Shown: positions 33,281 through 41,946 of the stretch, in pieces
Layout of the letters: every line of letters begins with the position of its first letter
Position numbering within the stretch: position 1 is the first letter of the stretch
Source: Cryobacterium zongtaii
GTDB taxonomy: Bacteria > Actinomycetota > Actinomycetes > Actinomycetales > Microbacteriaceae
DNA: 64,000 nucleotides
Reading direction: 5' to 3'
Assembly: GCF_002909375.1 (NCBI RefSeq)
Contig: NZ_PPXD01000022.1
Location: 19,812 to 83,811 of the forward strand
Notes under the pieces: model-generated
Told to the model about the DNA's origin: nothing
The model's input: only the letters and a program-made list of their open reading frames with translations
The model's database searches: none
Program-made: the position numbers and the translations under genes

Positions 33281-34692
33281 CGGTGGCAACGGCCCTCGAC
33301 ATTCACGTGGCCACCGACCACACCCGGAGCATCCTCGGCGTAGACGAACTCGTCGGCATCGCCCTCCGCCACAACCCCAAGCGCGCCCATCTGCTCGTCT
33401 CCACGGTGCTCGCCAAACACGTGCCGACGGTGCCCGGCATCGCCCTGGCGGCCGGGGAACTGCTCGGGTTGCTCGTCTCCGCGGTCGTCAGTGGCGGCCC
33501 TCCGGCCGCGAACGAGTTGGGCGACCGATTCGCTGTTCTGGTGGCCCGGCTGGCCGAGAAGGCCGAGTCGACGGATGCGGAATCCCTGGCCCAGGCCCAC
33601 CGCGATCTGACAGACCTCCGCCGCGACATCCGCGCCGCGACGGCGCCGCAACCGGACGTCGTGACGTTCGGCTACGCCGAGACGGCCACCGGCCTCGGCC
33701 AGCTCGTCGCGGACGCCCTCGGCGCCTACTACCTGCACTCGACCCGGCACGCGCCGGCCGGGGCGACCCCGTTCGCCGGCTTCGCCGAGGAACACTCCCA
33801 CGCCACCGAGCATGCCCTGCTGCCGACAGACCCGCACTGGCTGCGCGCGGGCGGCACGACGATTCTGGTCGACGACGAGCTGAGCACCGGCACCACGGTG
33901 ATCAACACGATCACGGCGCTGCATGCCCTCATCCCGCAATCGCACTGGGTGATCGCCTCGCTGATCGACCTGCGGTCCCCCGCCGACCTCGGCCGTTTCG
34001 ACGAGCTGGCGGCCACGCTCGGCACCCGCATCTCCGTGGTCTGCCTGGCCGCCGGCTCGATCGGGCTCCCCGCCGACGTGCTTCCCCGTGCCGGCCGGAT
34101 GATCGAGTCGATGCCCGTCATCACCCCGGCGCCCGCCGCTGCCGGCGAGGTGCACCTGCTCGACTGCACCGACCTCGCCCCGCTGCGAAGCGCCCGATTC
34201 GGCACCACGGCACCCGCGGACGCCGCCCTCGCCGCGGCGGTCGCCAATCGTGTGGCCGCCCTGCTCCCCGCCGGGGAGGCGACCGTGGACGACCGCGGGG
34301 TCCTGGTCCTGGGCTCGGAAGAGTTCATCGCCCTGCCGATGCTGACCGCGGACGAGCTCGGACGCGCCGCCGCGCCGCTGTTCGTCAGGTTCTCCACCAG
34401 CACCCGATCGCCGATCGCCGCCCTCGATGCAGCCGACTACCCGATCAGAAGCGCCATCAGTTTCCGCAGCCACGACACCACCTCCGACGGCGCCGGCGTG
34501 CGATTCGCCTACAACCTCACCGCCGGCCATCACCGGTTCGGCACCGTGGTGTTCATGCCGGAACCCGGCACCGACCCCGCCCGGCTGACCGGTGCCGACG
34601 GCGTGATCGATGCCCTCCGCCGCGTGAGCGACCGCATCGTGGTCGTGCTCCTGACCGCTTCAGCCCCCACCGATGGGATACCCACCCCGTGA
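33277..34692 (+). CDS. Phosphoribosyltransferase with TRSP domain (PRTase_2-TRSP) of the Ter module
   Basis: A 471-residue two-domain enzyme. The N-terminal domain is a PRPP-type phosphoribosyltransferase with the loop ILVDDELSTGTTVINTI (about 197-213), where the acidic pair and TGTT bind PRPP. The C-terminal third contains FSTSTRSPIAALDAADYPIR (about 368-388): the T-R-S-P signature that names the TRSP domain. The GTG start at 33277 overlaps the previous stop (GTGA), and its end overlaps the next gene. It probably builds or cleaves a glycosidic bond in a nucleoside-like metabolite. Confidence 0.88.
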   Translation: MTVATALDIHVATDHTRSILGVDELVGIALRHNPKRAHLLVSTVLAKHVPTVPGIALAAGELLGLLVSAVVSGGPPAANELGDRFAVLVARLAEKAESTDAESLAQAHRDLTDLRRDIRAATAPQPDVVTFGYAETATGLGQLVADALGAYYLHSTRHAPAGATPFAGFAEEHSHATEHALLPTDPHWLRAGGTTILVDDELSTGTTVINTITALHALIPQSHWVIASLIDLRSPADLGRFDELAATLGTRISVVCLAAGSIGLPADVLPRAGRMIESMPVITPAPAAAGEVHLLDCTDLAPLRSARFGTTAPADAALAAAVANRVAALLPAGEATVDDRGVLVLGSEEFIALPMLTADELGRAAAPLFVRFSTSTRSPIAALDAADYPIRSAISFRSHDTTSDGAGVRFAYNLTAGHHRFGTVVFMPEPGTDPARLTGADGVIDALRRVSDRIVVVLLTASAPTDGIPTP

Positions 34693-35849
34693 CCACCAGC
34701 CCTCTCCCGCCGGCGGCCCTGCTGCCGCATCCGCTCAGCGGCCCCGCCTTCGGCTCATACGCCGCCGAGGACGTGAGCTGGCTGCTGCAGGACCTGCAGG
34801 GCGTTGCCCTCGAGGCACCGGCCGAGGAACGCGAGCACGCCATCCAGACCGGGGCGGCGAACTACGCCGAGTCGTTACCCATCGAGTACCTGCCGTCGCC
34901 GGAATACGAGGCGCTCTACCGGGAGGCGCTCCAGCGTTCCGGCCGCCGGCTCGCTGTGGCCGTCGGCGTCGTCACCGACCTGGCCCTCGCCGCCCGCGGT
35001 GACCGGCCGGTGTTCGTCTCCCTCGCCCGGGCCGGCACCCCGATAGGCATCCTGATGCGGCGCTGGGCCCAGCAGGCGCGTGGGATCGACGTGCCGCACT
35101 ACACGATGAGCATCGTGCGCGGCGTGGGGCTGGACCAGACCGCCCTGCGCTACCTCGCCGCCCACCACGATCCCGAGCAGATCATCTTCGTCGACGGCTG
35201 GACCGGCAAGGGCGCCATCGCGCGGGAGCTGTCCGCGGCGATCGCCCTGTTCGGCCGGACCGACGGCGTGTTCTTCAGGGACGACCTGGCAGTGCTGGCC
35301 GACCCAGGACACTGCGTCACCATCCACGGCACCCGCGAGGACTACCTGATCCCGTCCGCCTGCTTGAACTCCACGGTGTCCGGGCTCGTGTCCCGCACCG
35401 TCTTCAACCGGGACCTGATCGGCGAGGACGAGTTCCACGGCGCCAAGTTCTACGCCGAGCTGAGCCCCAACGACGTCTCGGGCGACTTTCTCGACACCGT
35501 CTGCGGCTACTTCACCGATGTCGCCGCCGACGTCGCCGCCGGAGTCGCGGCGGCGAGCGGCGAGGACCGCACCCCGTCGTGGGTCGGCTGGAAGGCTGTC
35601 GAGAAGATCAGCACCGAGTACGGCATCAACGATGTGAACCTGGTCAAGCCGGGAGTCGGCGAGACCACCCGGGTCCTGCTGCGCCGGGTGCCCTGGAAGG
35701 TGCTGGTGCGGGCGGATGCCGTGGCGGATGTCGCGCACGTGCTGCTGCTGGCCGAGCAGCGCGGCGTCCCGATCGAGGTCGTTCCCGACCTGCCGTACAG
35801 CTGTGTCGGGCTCATTCGGCCCGGTCGCGGGATTGCGGGTGCACAGTGA
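34689..35849 (+). CDS. StiP-family / PRTase-PELOTA protein of the Ter module
   Basis: A 386-residue protein annotated in databases as 'cysteine protease StiP' but containing a phosphoribosyltransferase core: VFVSLARAGTPIGILMRRWA and IIFVDGWTGKGAIARELSAA (PRPP loop at about 165-184). The C-terminal region (VNLVKPGVGETTRVLLRRVP, KVLVRADAVADVAHVLLLAEQR) resembles the PELOTA-type RNA-binding domain that was proposed for this family. The ATG overlaps the stop of the PRTase-TRSP gene, and its own stop overlaps the HAD gene. Catalytic substrate unknown. 'Protease' is probably a misnomer. Confidence 0.85.
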   Translation: MTTSPLPPAALLPHPLSGPAFGSYAAEDVSWLLQDLQGVALEAPAEEREHAIQTGAANYAESLPIEYLPSPEYEALYREALQRSGRRLAVAVGVVTDLALAARGDRPVFVSLARAGTPIGILMRRWAQQARGIDVPHYTMSIVRGVGLDQTALRYLAAHHDPEQIIFVDGWTGKGAIARELSAAIALFGRTDGVFFRDDLAVLADPGHCVTIHGTREDYLIPSACLNSTVSGLVSRTVFNRDLIGEDEFHGAKFYAELSPNDVSGDFLDTVCGYFTDVAADVAAGVAAASGEDRTPSWVGWKAVEKISTEYGINDVNLVKPGVGETTRVLLRRVPWKVLVRADAVADVAHVLLLAEQRGVPIEVVPDLPYSCVGLIRPGRGIAGAQ

Positions 35850-36661
35850 CCGGCATGCCCCTGGTCGCCTGCGATCTCGACCGCACCCTCATCTACTCAT
35901 CGCGCGCCTTCTGGCTCGAGACGACCGACGCCCAGGCTCCACCGATCGTCGTCTCCGAGGTCTATCAGGGCGTGCCGATCTCGTTCATGACACGCGCCGC
36001 CGAGCAGCTTCTGCTCGACCTCGCCGCGACCGCCACGTTCGTGCCGGTCACCACCCGCACCGTCGCCCAGTACAGCCGGGTGCAGCTGCCGGGGTCGGTG
36101 CCGCGCTTCGCCATCACCACAAACGGCGGCACGATCCTGGTCGACGGTGAGGTCGATCCGGCGTGGTCGCACACACTGCAGGCCCGGTTGGGCGCGGAAG
36201 CGGCTCCGTTGGCCGAGGTCAGGGCCCTGCTCGAGGAACCGGCCGCCGGGGAGTGGATTGTGCGGGTGCACACCGCGGAGGACCTGTTCACCTACGCGAT
36301 CATCGACCGGGAGGCGATGCCCGCGGACTGGATCGCCGGGCTGCACCTGCGGTGCCGGGCGCTCGGCTGGACCGTCTCCGTGCAGGGACGCAAGCTTTAC
36401 TGTGTGCCGGAAGCCGTGAACAAGAGCGCCGCCGTAGCCGAGGTGCACCGCCGGCTCGGCGCCCCCACGGTGCTGGCCGCCGGCGACTCGCTCCTCGACC
36501 AGCGGATGCTGGAGGAGGCGCACTTCGCCTTCCGGCCGGCGCACGGCGAACTGCATGACGCGGCCTTCACCAGGCACAACCTGGCCGTGACCGCCCGGCG
36601 GGGCATCCTGGCCGGGGAGGAACTGCTGCACTCCATCACCCGGCAGGTGCTGTCGAACTGA
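35846..36661 (+). CDS. HAD-superfamily hydrolase of the Ter module
   Basis: A 271-residue HAD phosphatase. Motif I ACDLDRTLIYSS holds the nucleophile Asp 10 and the acid/base Asp 12; motif II is PVTTRT; the motif III Lys lies in EAVNKSAAVAEV; motif IV is AAGDSLLDQRML. A C2-type cap fits the 90-residue insertion (EEPAAGEWIVRVHTAEDLF). It likely removes a phosphate from the intermediate made by the two phosphoribosyltransferases. The GTG at 35846 overlaps the previous stop. It is the last gene of the module; the following DNA has an independent promoter. Confidence 0.88.
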   Translation: MTGMPLVACDLDRTLIYSSRAFWLETTDAQAPPIVVSEVYQGVPISFMTRAAEQLLLDLAATATFVPVTTRTVAQYSRVQLPGSVPRFAITTNGGTILVDGEVDPAWSHTLQARLGAEAAPLAEVRALLEEPAAGEWIVRVHTAEDLFTYAIIDREAMPADWIAGLHLRCRALGWTVSVQGRKLYCVPEAVNKSAAVAEVHRRLGAPTVLAAGDSLLDQRMLEEAHFAFRPAHGELHDAAFTRHNLAVTARRGILAGEELLHSITRQVLSN

Positions 36662-36676
36662 ATTTCTTTCCCGTCC

Positions 36677-36703
36677 TGTCGATCCAGGCCCGCCCCGTTC
36701 GAC
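36677..36703 (+). promoter_or_regulatory. Putative ECF42-type promoter
   Basis: TGTCGA (36677-36682) and CGAC (36700-36703) are separated by 17 nt. As I recall, the reported ECF42 promoter has a -35 of TGTCGA and a -10 of CGA/TC. It lies 52 nt upstream of the YCII gene, which is followed by the ECF42-like sigma factor itself, so autoregulation is plausible. Confidence 0.6.
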
Positions 36704-36754
36704 GCATCATGTAGAGGGACGCACTCGGCGCCCTCCACGAGTGAGGAGAACCCG

Positions 36755-37180
36755 ATGAAGTACATGCTGATCATGCGAGCAACCGAAGCGGCCCGTCAGG
36801 ACTACGACACGGCGGACATCAATCAGATCATCGAGAAGATGGGTGCATACAACGAGGCCCTGTTCAAGGCCGGCGTGATGCTCGCCGGCGACGGTCTGGC
36901 CGACTCGATGGCCGACAATTTTGTGGTCGACTTCGCCGCAGACCCACCCATCGTGACCGACGGCCCCTACGGCGAAACCCACGAGCTGTTCAGCGGCTTC
37001 TGGATGATCCAGGTCGCGTCGAAGGAGGAGGCCATCGAGTGGGCGAGCCGGTGCCCGCTCGGACCGGGGTCGAAGCTCGAGGTACGCCGGGTCACCGAGA
37101 TGAGCGATTTCGGTGAGGCGGCCGACAACCCGATCCTTGCGCAGCAGGAGCTCTGGCGCGCCGAGAGCGGCCAGGTCTAG
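36755..37180 (+). CDS. YCII-related (DGPF-domain) protein
   Basis: A 141-residue protein of the YCII/DGPF family. It begins MKYMLIMRATEAARQDYD and has TDGPYGETHELFSGFWMIQV with the Asp-Gly-Pro-Tyr/Phe signature near 68-71. Such proteins are dimeric alpha-beta barrels and occur next to ECF42 sigma factors. GAGGAG is the ribosome-binding site. The sigma gene starts 26 nt downstream. The biochemical role of DGPF proteins is not established. Confidence 0.9.
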   Translation: MKYMLIMRATEAARQDYDTADINQIIEKMGAYNEALFKAGVMLAGDGLADSMADNFVVDFAADPPIVTDGPYGETHELFSGFWMIQVASKEEAIEWASRCPLGPGSKLEVRRVTEMSDFGEAADNPILAQQELWRAESGQV

Positions 37181-37206
37181 CGGGCTTCGGCCGGCAGGCT
37201 GGGGTC

Positions 37207-38442
37207 ATGGCCGATCCGCGGCGCACCGTGGACGCGGTCTGGCGCATCGAGGGCGCCAGGATCGTCGCCACGCTCGCGAAGATGACCAACGATGTGGTGC
37301 TGGCCGAGGATCTCGCCCAGGAAGCGGTGGTCGACGCGCTCAGGCAATGGCCGGAGGCGGGCATCCCCCGGAACCCCGGGGCCTGGCTCACGGCCGTCGC
37401 CAAGCGCAAGGCCATCGACACCTGGCGGCGACGCGAACGCCTCGATGAGAGGTACCGGGCGATGGCCCATGATCTGGTGGGCATCGGCACCGCCGCGGAT
37501 GCTGGGGAACCGATCGATGACGACGTGTTGCGGCTGGTATTCATCGCCTGCCACCCGGTGCTCGCCCGCGAGGCTCAGGTCGCGCTGACCCTGCGGCTGA
37601 TCGGCGGCCTCACCACCGAGGAGATCGCCCGGCTGTTCCTGGTGCCGGTGGCCACCATCCAGCAGCGCATCCTGCGGGCCAAGAAGACCCTCGCCGCGGC
37701 GGGGGTGCCTTTCGAGGTGCCCGACCCAAGCGAGTGGCGGTCCAGGCTCGGCGCCGTGCTAGGGGTGGTCTACCTGATCTTCACCGAGGGTTACGCGACC
37801 ACGTCCGGCGACCATTGGCTGCGCACCGACCTCGCGAACGAGGCGCTGCGGCTTGCTCGGGTACTCGCCGGTCTCACCCCGCGGGAGCCCGAGGCGCACG
37901 CCCTCGTGGCCCTGATGGAGCTGCAGGCCTCCAGGTTCGGCGCCAGGGTGAGCGCCGACGGCACGCCCATCCTGTTGGCCGATCAGGACCGCCGCCGCTG
38001 GGACCACGGCCAGATCGCCCGTGGGCAGGCCGCCCTCGCCCGCGCCGACGCGCTGGGCCGCGGCCGGGGCAGCTACGCCCTGCAGGCCGCGATCGCCCAG
38101 TGCCACGCGAGGGCCCCCAGCGTGGCGGACACCGACTGGGACCGGATCGTGTTGCTCTACGAGGCACTCGGCCGGATCGCGCCGAACCCGGTGGTTGAGC
38201 TCAACCGGGCGGTAGCGGTGGCCATGGCGACCGGTCCCGCATCCGCACTGCGCATCGTCGACGACCTCGCCGACGACGGCGCACTGCGTGGTTCGGCCCT
38301 GCTGCCGAGTGTGCGCGGCGAACTACTGGCCAGGCTCGGCCGCGCTCAGGAGGCCCGGGCCGAGTTCCTCACGGCCGCCGCCCTCACCGCGAACACGCAG
38401 GAACGTGACGTCCTGCTCGCCAAGGCCGACGCGCAGGGCTAG
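37207..38442 (+). CDS. ECF-type RNA polymerase sigma factor with C-terminal helical (TPR-like) extension, ECF42-like
   Basis: A 411-residue sigma-70-family protein. Region 2 spans about 13-75 ([40 protein letters not shown]), region 4 about 110-165 ([20 protein letters not shown] then [16 protein letters not shown]). The remaining 230 residues are a helical TPR-like extension ([22 protein letters not shown] repeats) found in ECF42. ECF42 genes typically sit beside DGPF-domain genes, as here. No anti-sigma is visible. CAGGCT sits 6 nt before the ATG. The end overlaps the convergent arsenate reductase gene by 4 nt. Confidence 0.9.
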   Translation: MADPRRTVDAVWRIEGARIVATLAKMTNDVVLAEDLAQEAVVDALRQWPEAGIPRNPGAWLTAVAKRKAIDTWRRRERLDERYRAMAHDLVGIGTAADAGEPIDDDVLRLVFIACHPVLAREAQVALTLRLIGGLTTEEIARLFLVPVATIQQRILRAKKTLAAAGVPFEVPDPSEWRSRLGAVLGVVYLIFTEGYATTSGDHWLRTDLANEALRLARVLAGLTPREPEAHALVALMELQASRFGARVSADGTPILLADQDRRRWDHGQIARGQAALARADALGRGRGSYALQAAIAQCHARAPSVADTDWDRIVLLYEALGRIAPNPVVELNRAVAVAMATGPASALRIVDDLADDGALRGSALLPSVRGELLARLGRAQEARAEFLTAAALTANTQERDVLLAKADAQG

Positions 38443-38849
38443 AGGCGGGCGCGGAGCTCGTCGACGCGGGCGCGGATGTCGTCACGGACCAGTCGCATGC
38501 GCTCCATGCCCTCGATGCCGCGCTCGGAGGGCTCGTCCGTGATCCACGTCTCGAACCTCGTTCCGGCCACCTCATCGACCTGCGCCTCAGACCCGAGGAT
38601 CACGACGACGTCGGCAGCGGCCACCATGGCCGCGGTGATGGCCTTCGGCTGCTCGTCTCCGACGCCGATTCCCAGCTCGGCCAGTGACTCCACGGACTGA
38701 GCGTTCAGGGCCGCCGCGGGCTTCGTTCCCGCCGAGAACACCTCGACACCGTCCCCCGCCGCTGCCCTCATCAGTGCGGCCGCCATCTGCGACTTCCCAC
38801 CGTTCTTCTGGCAGACGAACAGAACGGATGGGATACGGGTCTCGGTCAT
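38439..38849 (-). CDS. Arsenate reductase/low-molecular-weight phosphatase-like (arsenate-mycothiol transferase type)
   Basis: A 136-residue protein. [20 protein letters not shown] (9-28) carries the nucleophilic Cys in a C-x5-K-S loop; the Arg of ordinary phosphatases is replaced by Lys, a change seen in actinobacterial mycothiol-dependent arsenate reductases. [20 protein letters not shown] and [20 protein letters not shown] follow. It is expected to reduce arsenate with mycothiol. TACGAT is 6 nt before the ATG, so it may be leaderless. No arsenite exporter is adjacent. Confidence 0.82.
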   Translation of the reverse strand: MTETRIPSVLFVCQKNGGKSQMAAALMRAAAGDGVEVFSAGTKPAAALNAQSVESLAELGIGVGDEQPKAITAAMVAAADVVVILGSEAQVDEVAGTRFETWITDEPSERGIEGMERMRLVRDDIRARVDELRARL

Positions 38850-38855
38850 GCCGCA

Positions 38856-38861
38856 ATCGTA
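38856..38861 (-). promoter_or_regulatory. Putative leaderless -10 (TACGAT)
   Basis: On the minus strand TACGAT ends 6 nt before the ATG at 38849; no Shine-Dalgarno is present. Confidence 0.45.
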
Positions 38862-38972
38862 CCCACCGCGGCTTGCGCACCGGTCGGGTTCGCCCTGCGT
38901 CTCACCTCACCGTCACCGCGCCGCCGATAGGGAAGACTGGCACGACACCTCTTCGCGGAAAGACAGGCACCA

Positions 38973-40565
38973 TTGGACGTCCAGCTGCTCCTCGTGATGA
39001 CCGGTGCGCTCGTCATCGCCGCCTTCGCCCACCTGCGCGGCCTGCAGGCCGGCATCGTCACCGTCACCCTGGCGGCCGCCATCTCGTTCATCCCCGGTCT
39101 GCCCCGGCTCGAACTCGACCCCGAGCTGATCCTCGGGGTCGTGATCCCGCCGCTGCTCTACTCGGCCACCCTGAATTTCTCGTTCTTCGCGTTCCTCAAG
39201 AACCTGCGCAGCATCCTCGGGCTCGGCGTGGGCCTGGTGATCTTCACCACCGTGGTCGTCGGCTTCCTCACCTCGTGGATCGCCCCGGAGCTCGGTCTGG
39301 CCGGCGCGCTCGTGCTCGCCGCCGTGGTGTCGCCGCCGGACTCGGTCACCACCGTCAGCCACGGCCGCGAGATCGGCCTGCCGCGGCGCACGATCTCCAT
39401 CCTCACCGGCGAAAGCCTCGTCAACGACGCGGCGGCGCTCACCCTGTTCGCCGTGGCCATAGCCGCCGTCACCGGCGACCGGGAGTTCATCGAAAACCCG
39501 TTCCTGCTCTTCGGCTGGGAGGCCGCGATCGGACTGATCCTCGGTGTCATCATCGGCCGGGTCGTCGTCGCGGTACGGGCCAAGGTGGGCAACCCCACCA
39601 TCGAGAGCGGTCTGAACCTGCTGGTGCCGTTTCTGGCCTACTTCGCGGCCGAGCAGCTGCATGCCTCCGGCATCATCGCCGTCGTCGCGGCCGGCTTCAC
39701 CGTGAGTCTGTCCCACTTCGGCCGCAGAGAGTCCACCCAGCCCTCCACCGCCTACCGCACCCGGCTGCAGGAGGCCGCACTCTGGCCGGTCGTTGACCTC
39801 ATCCTCGAGGCGTTCGTCTTCGCCTACATGGGGCTCCAATTCAGGTTTGTGCTCGACGACCTCGCCGAGTCGAACACCCCCACCTGGTCCACCATCGGCC
39901 TGGGCCTGATCGTGCTGCTCGCGGTCATCCTCTGCAGGTTCGCCTGGGTGTACCTCAGCTACGGCCGGGCCCAACTCGCGCTCCTGATCTACGCCAGGCG
40001 GATGGCCGCCTCCCTCGACCCCCTGGTCCGGCGCCGGCGGCGCGGGCGCGGCGGTCCCGGGCGGGGCGGCCGGTCGGGTCCATTGCGGCGGCAGGGCGGC
40101 AGGGACCGCGGCCACGTCACGGTGCTGACCCCCGCGGAGAACCTCCTCGTCTCCTGGACCGGCATGCGCGGCATCATCACCCTCGCCGCCGCCGGCGGTA
40201 TCCCGCTCACCATCGCCTCCGGAGCGCCGTTTCCCGGTCGCACCATCATCCAGACCGTCGCTTTCATCGTGGCCGTCGGCACCCTGCTGTTGCAGGGTTC
40301 GACGCTGCCGCTGCTGGCCAAGAAGCTGCGGATCGACACCAGTGCCGAAGACGCCGAGGTGGAGGTGGGCCGAGCCGAGGCCCGCGCCGTGGCCGCCGCC
40401 GCGGTCGCCGGCCGGGACGACCCCACCAGCGGCGAATACTTCGACCTGCAGCGAGCCGCGCTCACGGCGGCGGTTCGGGCCCGGCAGGTCTACCCGGGCA
40501 GTGCCAGAGACGTGCAGGGCGAGCTCGATGCCCTGCAGGCCGGGGTGACGCCGGTGCTGGACTAG
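38973..40565 (+). CDS. Na+/H+ antiporter, CPA1 (NhaP) family
   Basis: A 530-residue membrane protein with about twelve helices. AAVVSPPDSVTTVSHGREIG, the TGESLVNDAAALTLF motif (about 149-163, carrying the ND pair that binds cations), and FVFAYMGLQFRFVL are typical CPA1 features. An arginine-rich loop at about 350-380 (RRRRRGRGGPGRGGR) is unusual. It should exchange Na+ or K+ for protons. The TTG start is inferred from the first hydrophobic helix and an upstream GCGGAAAGA, and an alternative in-frame start may exist. Confidence 0.87.
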   Translation: MDVQLLLVMTGALVIAAFAHLRGLQAGIVTVTLAAAISFIPGLPRLELDPELILGVVIPPLLYSATLNFSFFAFLKNLRSILGLGVGLVIFTTVVVGFLTSWIAPELGLAGALVLAAVVSPPDSVTTVSHGREIGLPRRTISILTGESLVNDAAALTLFAVAIAAVTGDREFIENPFLLFGWEAAIGLILGVIIGRVVVAVRAKVGNPTIESGLNLLVPFLAYFAAEQLHASGIIAVVAAGFTVSLSHFGRRESTQPSTAYRTRLQEAALWPVVDLILEAFVFAYMGLQFRFVLDDLAESNTPTWSTIGLGLIVLLAVILCRFAWVYLSYGRAQLALLIYARRMAASLDPLVRRRRRGRGGPGRGGRSGPLRRQGGRDRGHVTVLTPAENLLVSWTGMRGIITLAAAGGIPLTIASGAPFPGRTIIQTVAFIVAVGTLLLQGSTLPLLAKKLRIDTSAEDAEVEVGRAEARAVAAAAVAGRDDPTSGEYFDLQRAALTAAVRARQVYPGSARDVQGELDALQAGVTPVLD

Positions 40566-40599
40566 CGGAGGCAGCTCGTGGCGACCGGCCCGCACCTCG

Positions 40600-40605
40600 T
40601 AGGCT
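40600..40605 (+). promoter_or_regulatory. Putative leaderless -10 (TAGGCT)
   Basis: TAGGCT ends 6 nt before the GTG at 40612. Confidence 0.5.
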
Positions 40606-40611
40606 GAACCC

Positions 40612-41604
40612 GTGGGGGACACCAAAGAACGCGCAGTGGTAGCCGGGGCATCCGGGTTCATCGGCCAGAGACTCGTTCGCGAGCTCCGCGACCAGGGCTA
40701 TGAGGTCGCCCGCATCGGCCGCATCGGGCCCGACGCGCGCTGGGACGACGACACCGCCGTGCGGGAGCTGATCGACGGTTCCGCCCTGGTCATCAACCTG
40801 GCCGGCAAGAGTGTCGACTGCCGGTACACCGACCGGAACCGCACCGAGATCCTTCGTTCCAGGGTCAATACCACCCGGCAGCTCCGCGAGGCCATCCAGA
40901 CGAGCGCGCGGCCGCCGCGGGTGTGGCTGAACGCGAGCACCGCCACCATCTACAGATACGCGATGGACCGCCCGATGACCGAGACCCACGGCGAGATCGG
41001 CTCCGGCTTCTCGGCGGACATCGCCCGCAACTGGGAGGACGAGTTCTTCGCCGGTGACCTGCCCGGCACCCGCCGGGTGGCGCTGCGGATGGCCATCGTG
41101 CTCGGTGACGGTCCCGCCACCGCGATTCTCGCGCGCCTGGCACGCCTCGGGCTGGGTGGGCCGCAGGTCGACGGGCGGTGGATCCCGCACCGGCGCTACC
41201 GCGGCATCGGCACTCAGCCGAGCGGAGACGGCACGGCGCCGACCCATCACTCCCGCGGGCGGCAGCGCTTCAGCTGGATCCACATCGACGATGTCATGGC
41301 ATCCATTCGGTTCATCGTCGCCCACGACGAACTCGTCGGGCCGGTCAACCTGGCCGCGCCGCACCCCAGCGACAACCGCACGCTCATGGCGACGCTACGC
41401 CGCCGGGTGGGCGCCAGGCTCGGCCTGCCGGCGTTCCGTTGGATGCTGGAACCGGCCATGTGGCTGCTGCGCACCGAACCCGAGCTGGTGCTCAAGAGCC
41501 GCTGGGTGGAACCGGAACGCCTGGTCGCCGCCGGATACCGGTTTGCCTGGCCTGACCTCGAACCGGCCATCTACGATGTGGTCGCTAAATCGGCACGACC
41601 ATGA
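40612..41604 (+). CDS. NAD-dependent epimerase/TIGR01777-like (YfcH) protein
   Basis: A 330-residue extended-SDR protein. AVVAGASGFIGQRLVRELRD (8-27) is the GxxGxxG nucleotide site and LVINLAGKSVDCRY with RSRVNTTRQLREAI is diagnostic of the YfcH/TIGR01777 group. WIHIDDVMASIRFIV and GPVNLAAPHP follow. The role of this group is unsettled. GTG start, apparently leaderless. The small basic ORF at 41601 overlaps its stop. Confidence 0.85.
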   Translation: MGDTKERAVVAGASGFIGQRLVRELRDQGYEVARIGRIGPDARWDDDTAVRELIDGSALVINLAGKSVDCRYTDRNRTEILRSRVNTTRQLREAIQTSARPPRVWLNASTATIYRYAMDRPMTETHGEIGSGFSADIARNWEDEFFAGDLPGTRRVALRMAIVLGDGPATAILARLARLGLGGPQVDGRWIPHRRYRGIGTQPSGDGTAPTHHSRGRQRFSWIHIDDVMASIRFIVAHDELVGPVNLAAPHPSDNRTLMATLRRRVGARLGLPAFRWMLEPAMWLLRTEPELVLKSRWVEPERLVAAGYRFAWPDLEPAIYDVVAKSARP

Positions 41605-41849
41605 CCGGGAATCGTGCCCGCGGCTCCGTCACCGCCGTGGCGGTCCGCGTCGCGCGGAGGATCGTCCAGGCGGCCCTCAAAACGGCTCTGGTGATCGTCG
41701 ACGCGCTGAACATCGGCCCCGGCTCCGCGACATCGTCGGTGGCGCACCTGCCCGTCCTGCTTCCGCGCCGGGGCGGGGACGAGCCGTCCGCCGCCCAGCC
41801 TCGCAGGAAGCCGCGTTTTCGCCGCCGCCGCCCGCGGCGCTCCAACTAG
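41601..41849 (+). CDS. Small basic hypothetical protein
   Basis: An 82-residue arginine-rich ORF, overlapping the previous stop as ATGA. It has a possible hydrophobic helix (ALKTALVIVDALNI) and an Arg/Pro-rich C-terminus (RRKPRFRRRRPRRSN). It has no recognised domain. Coupling to the upstream stop supports translation, but the GC-rich codons give weak coding evidence, and a comparable ORF runs on the other strand. Treated as possible. Confidence 0.35.
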   Translation: MTGNRARGSVTAVAVRVARRIVQAALKTALVIVDALNIGPGSATSSVAHLPVLLPRRGGDEPSAAQPRRKPRFRRRRPRRSN

Positions 41850-41933
41850 GCAGCAGCCCCGCGCCGAATCGTCTACTCCCCACCGAATTGCGGATGCGGG
41901 TCACAGCCGCAAGTGACTCCGCGAAATCGGAGC

Positions 41934-41939
41934 TAGAGT
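41934..41939 (+). promoter_or_regulatory. Putative leaderless -10 (TAGAGT)
   Basis: TAGAGT ends 7 nt before the ATG at 41947 of the molybdate-operon regulator. Confidence 0.5.
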
Positions 41940-41946
41940 GTTTTTC

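Noticed and set aside
34689..35849. Annotation as a cysteine protease
   Set aside because: The sequence shows a PRPP-binding loop and a PELOTA-like C-terminus; I could not see a convincing Cys-His protease dyad, so PRTase is preferred.
38913..40661. 582-residue minus-strand open frame opposite the antiporter
   Set aside because: Gly/Asp/Arg/Gln-rich sequence without recognisable domain; the plus strand is a clear CPA1 antiporter.
41585..41845. 86-residue minus-strand ORF opposite the small basic ORF
   Set aside because: No domain, no ribosome-binding site, and the plus-strand ORF is coupled to an upstream stop; neither is strong, but the minus one is weaker.
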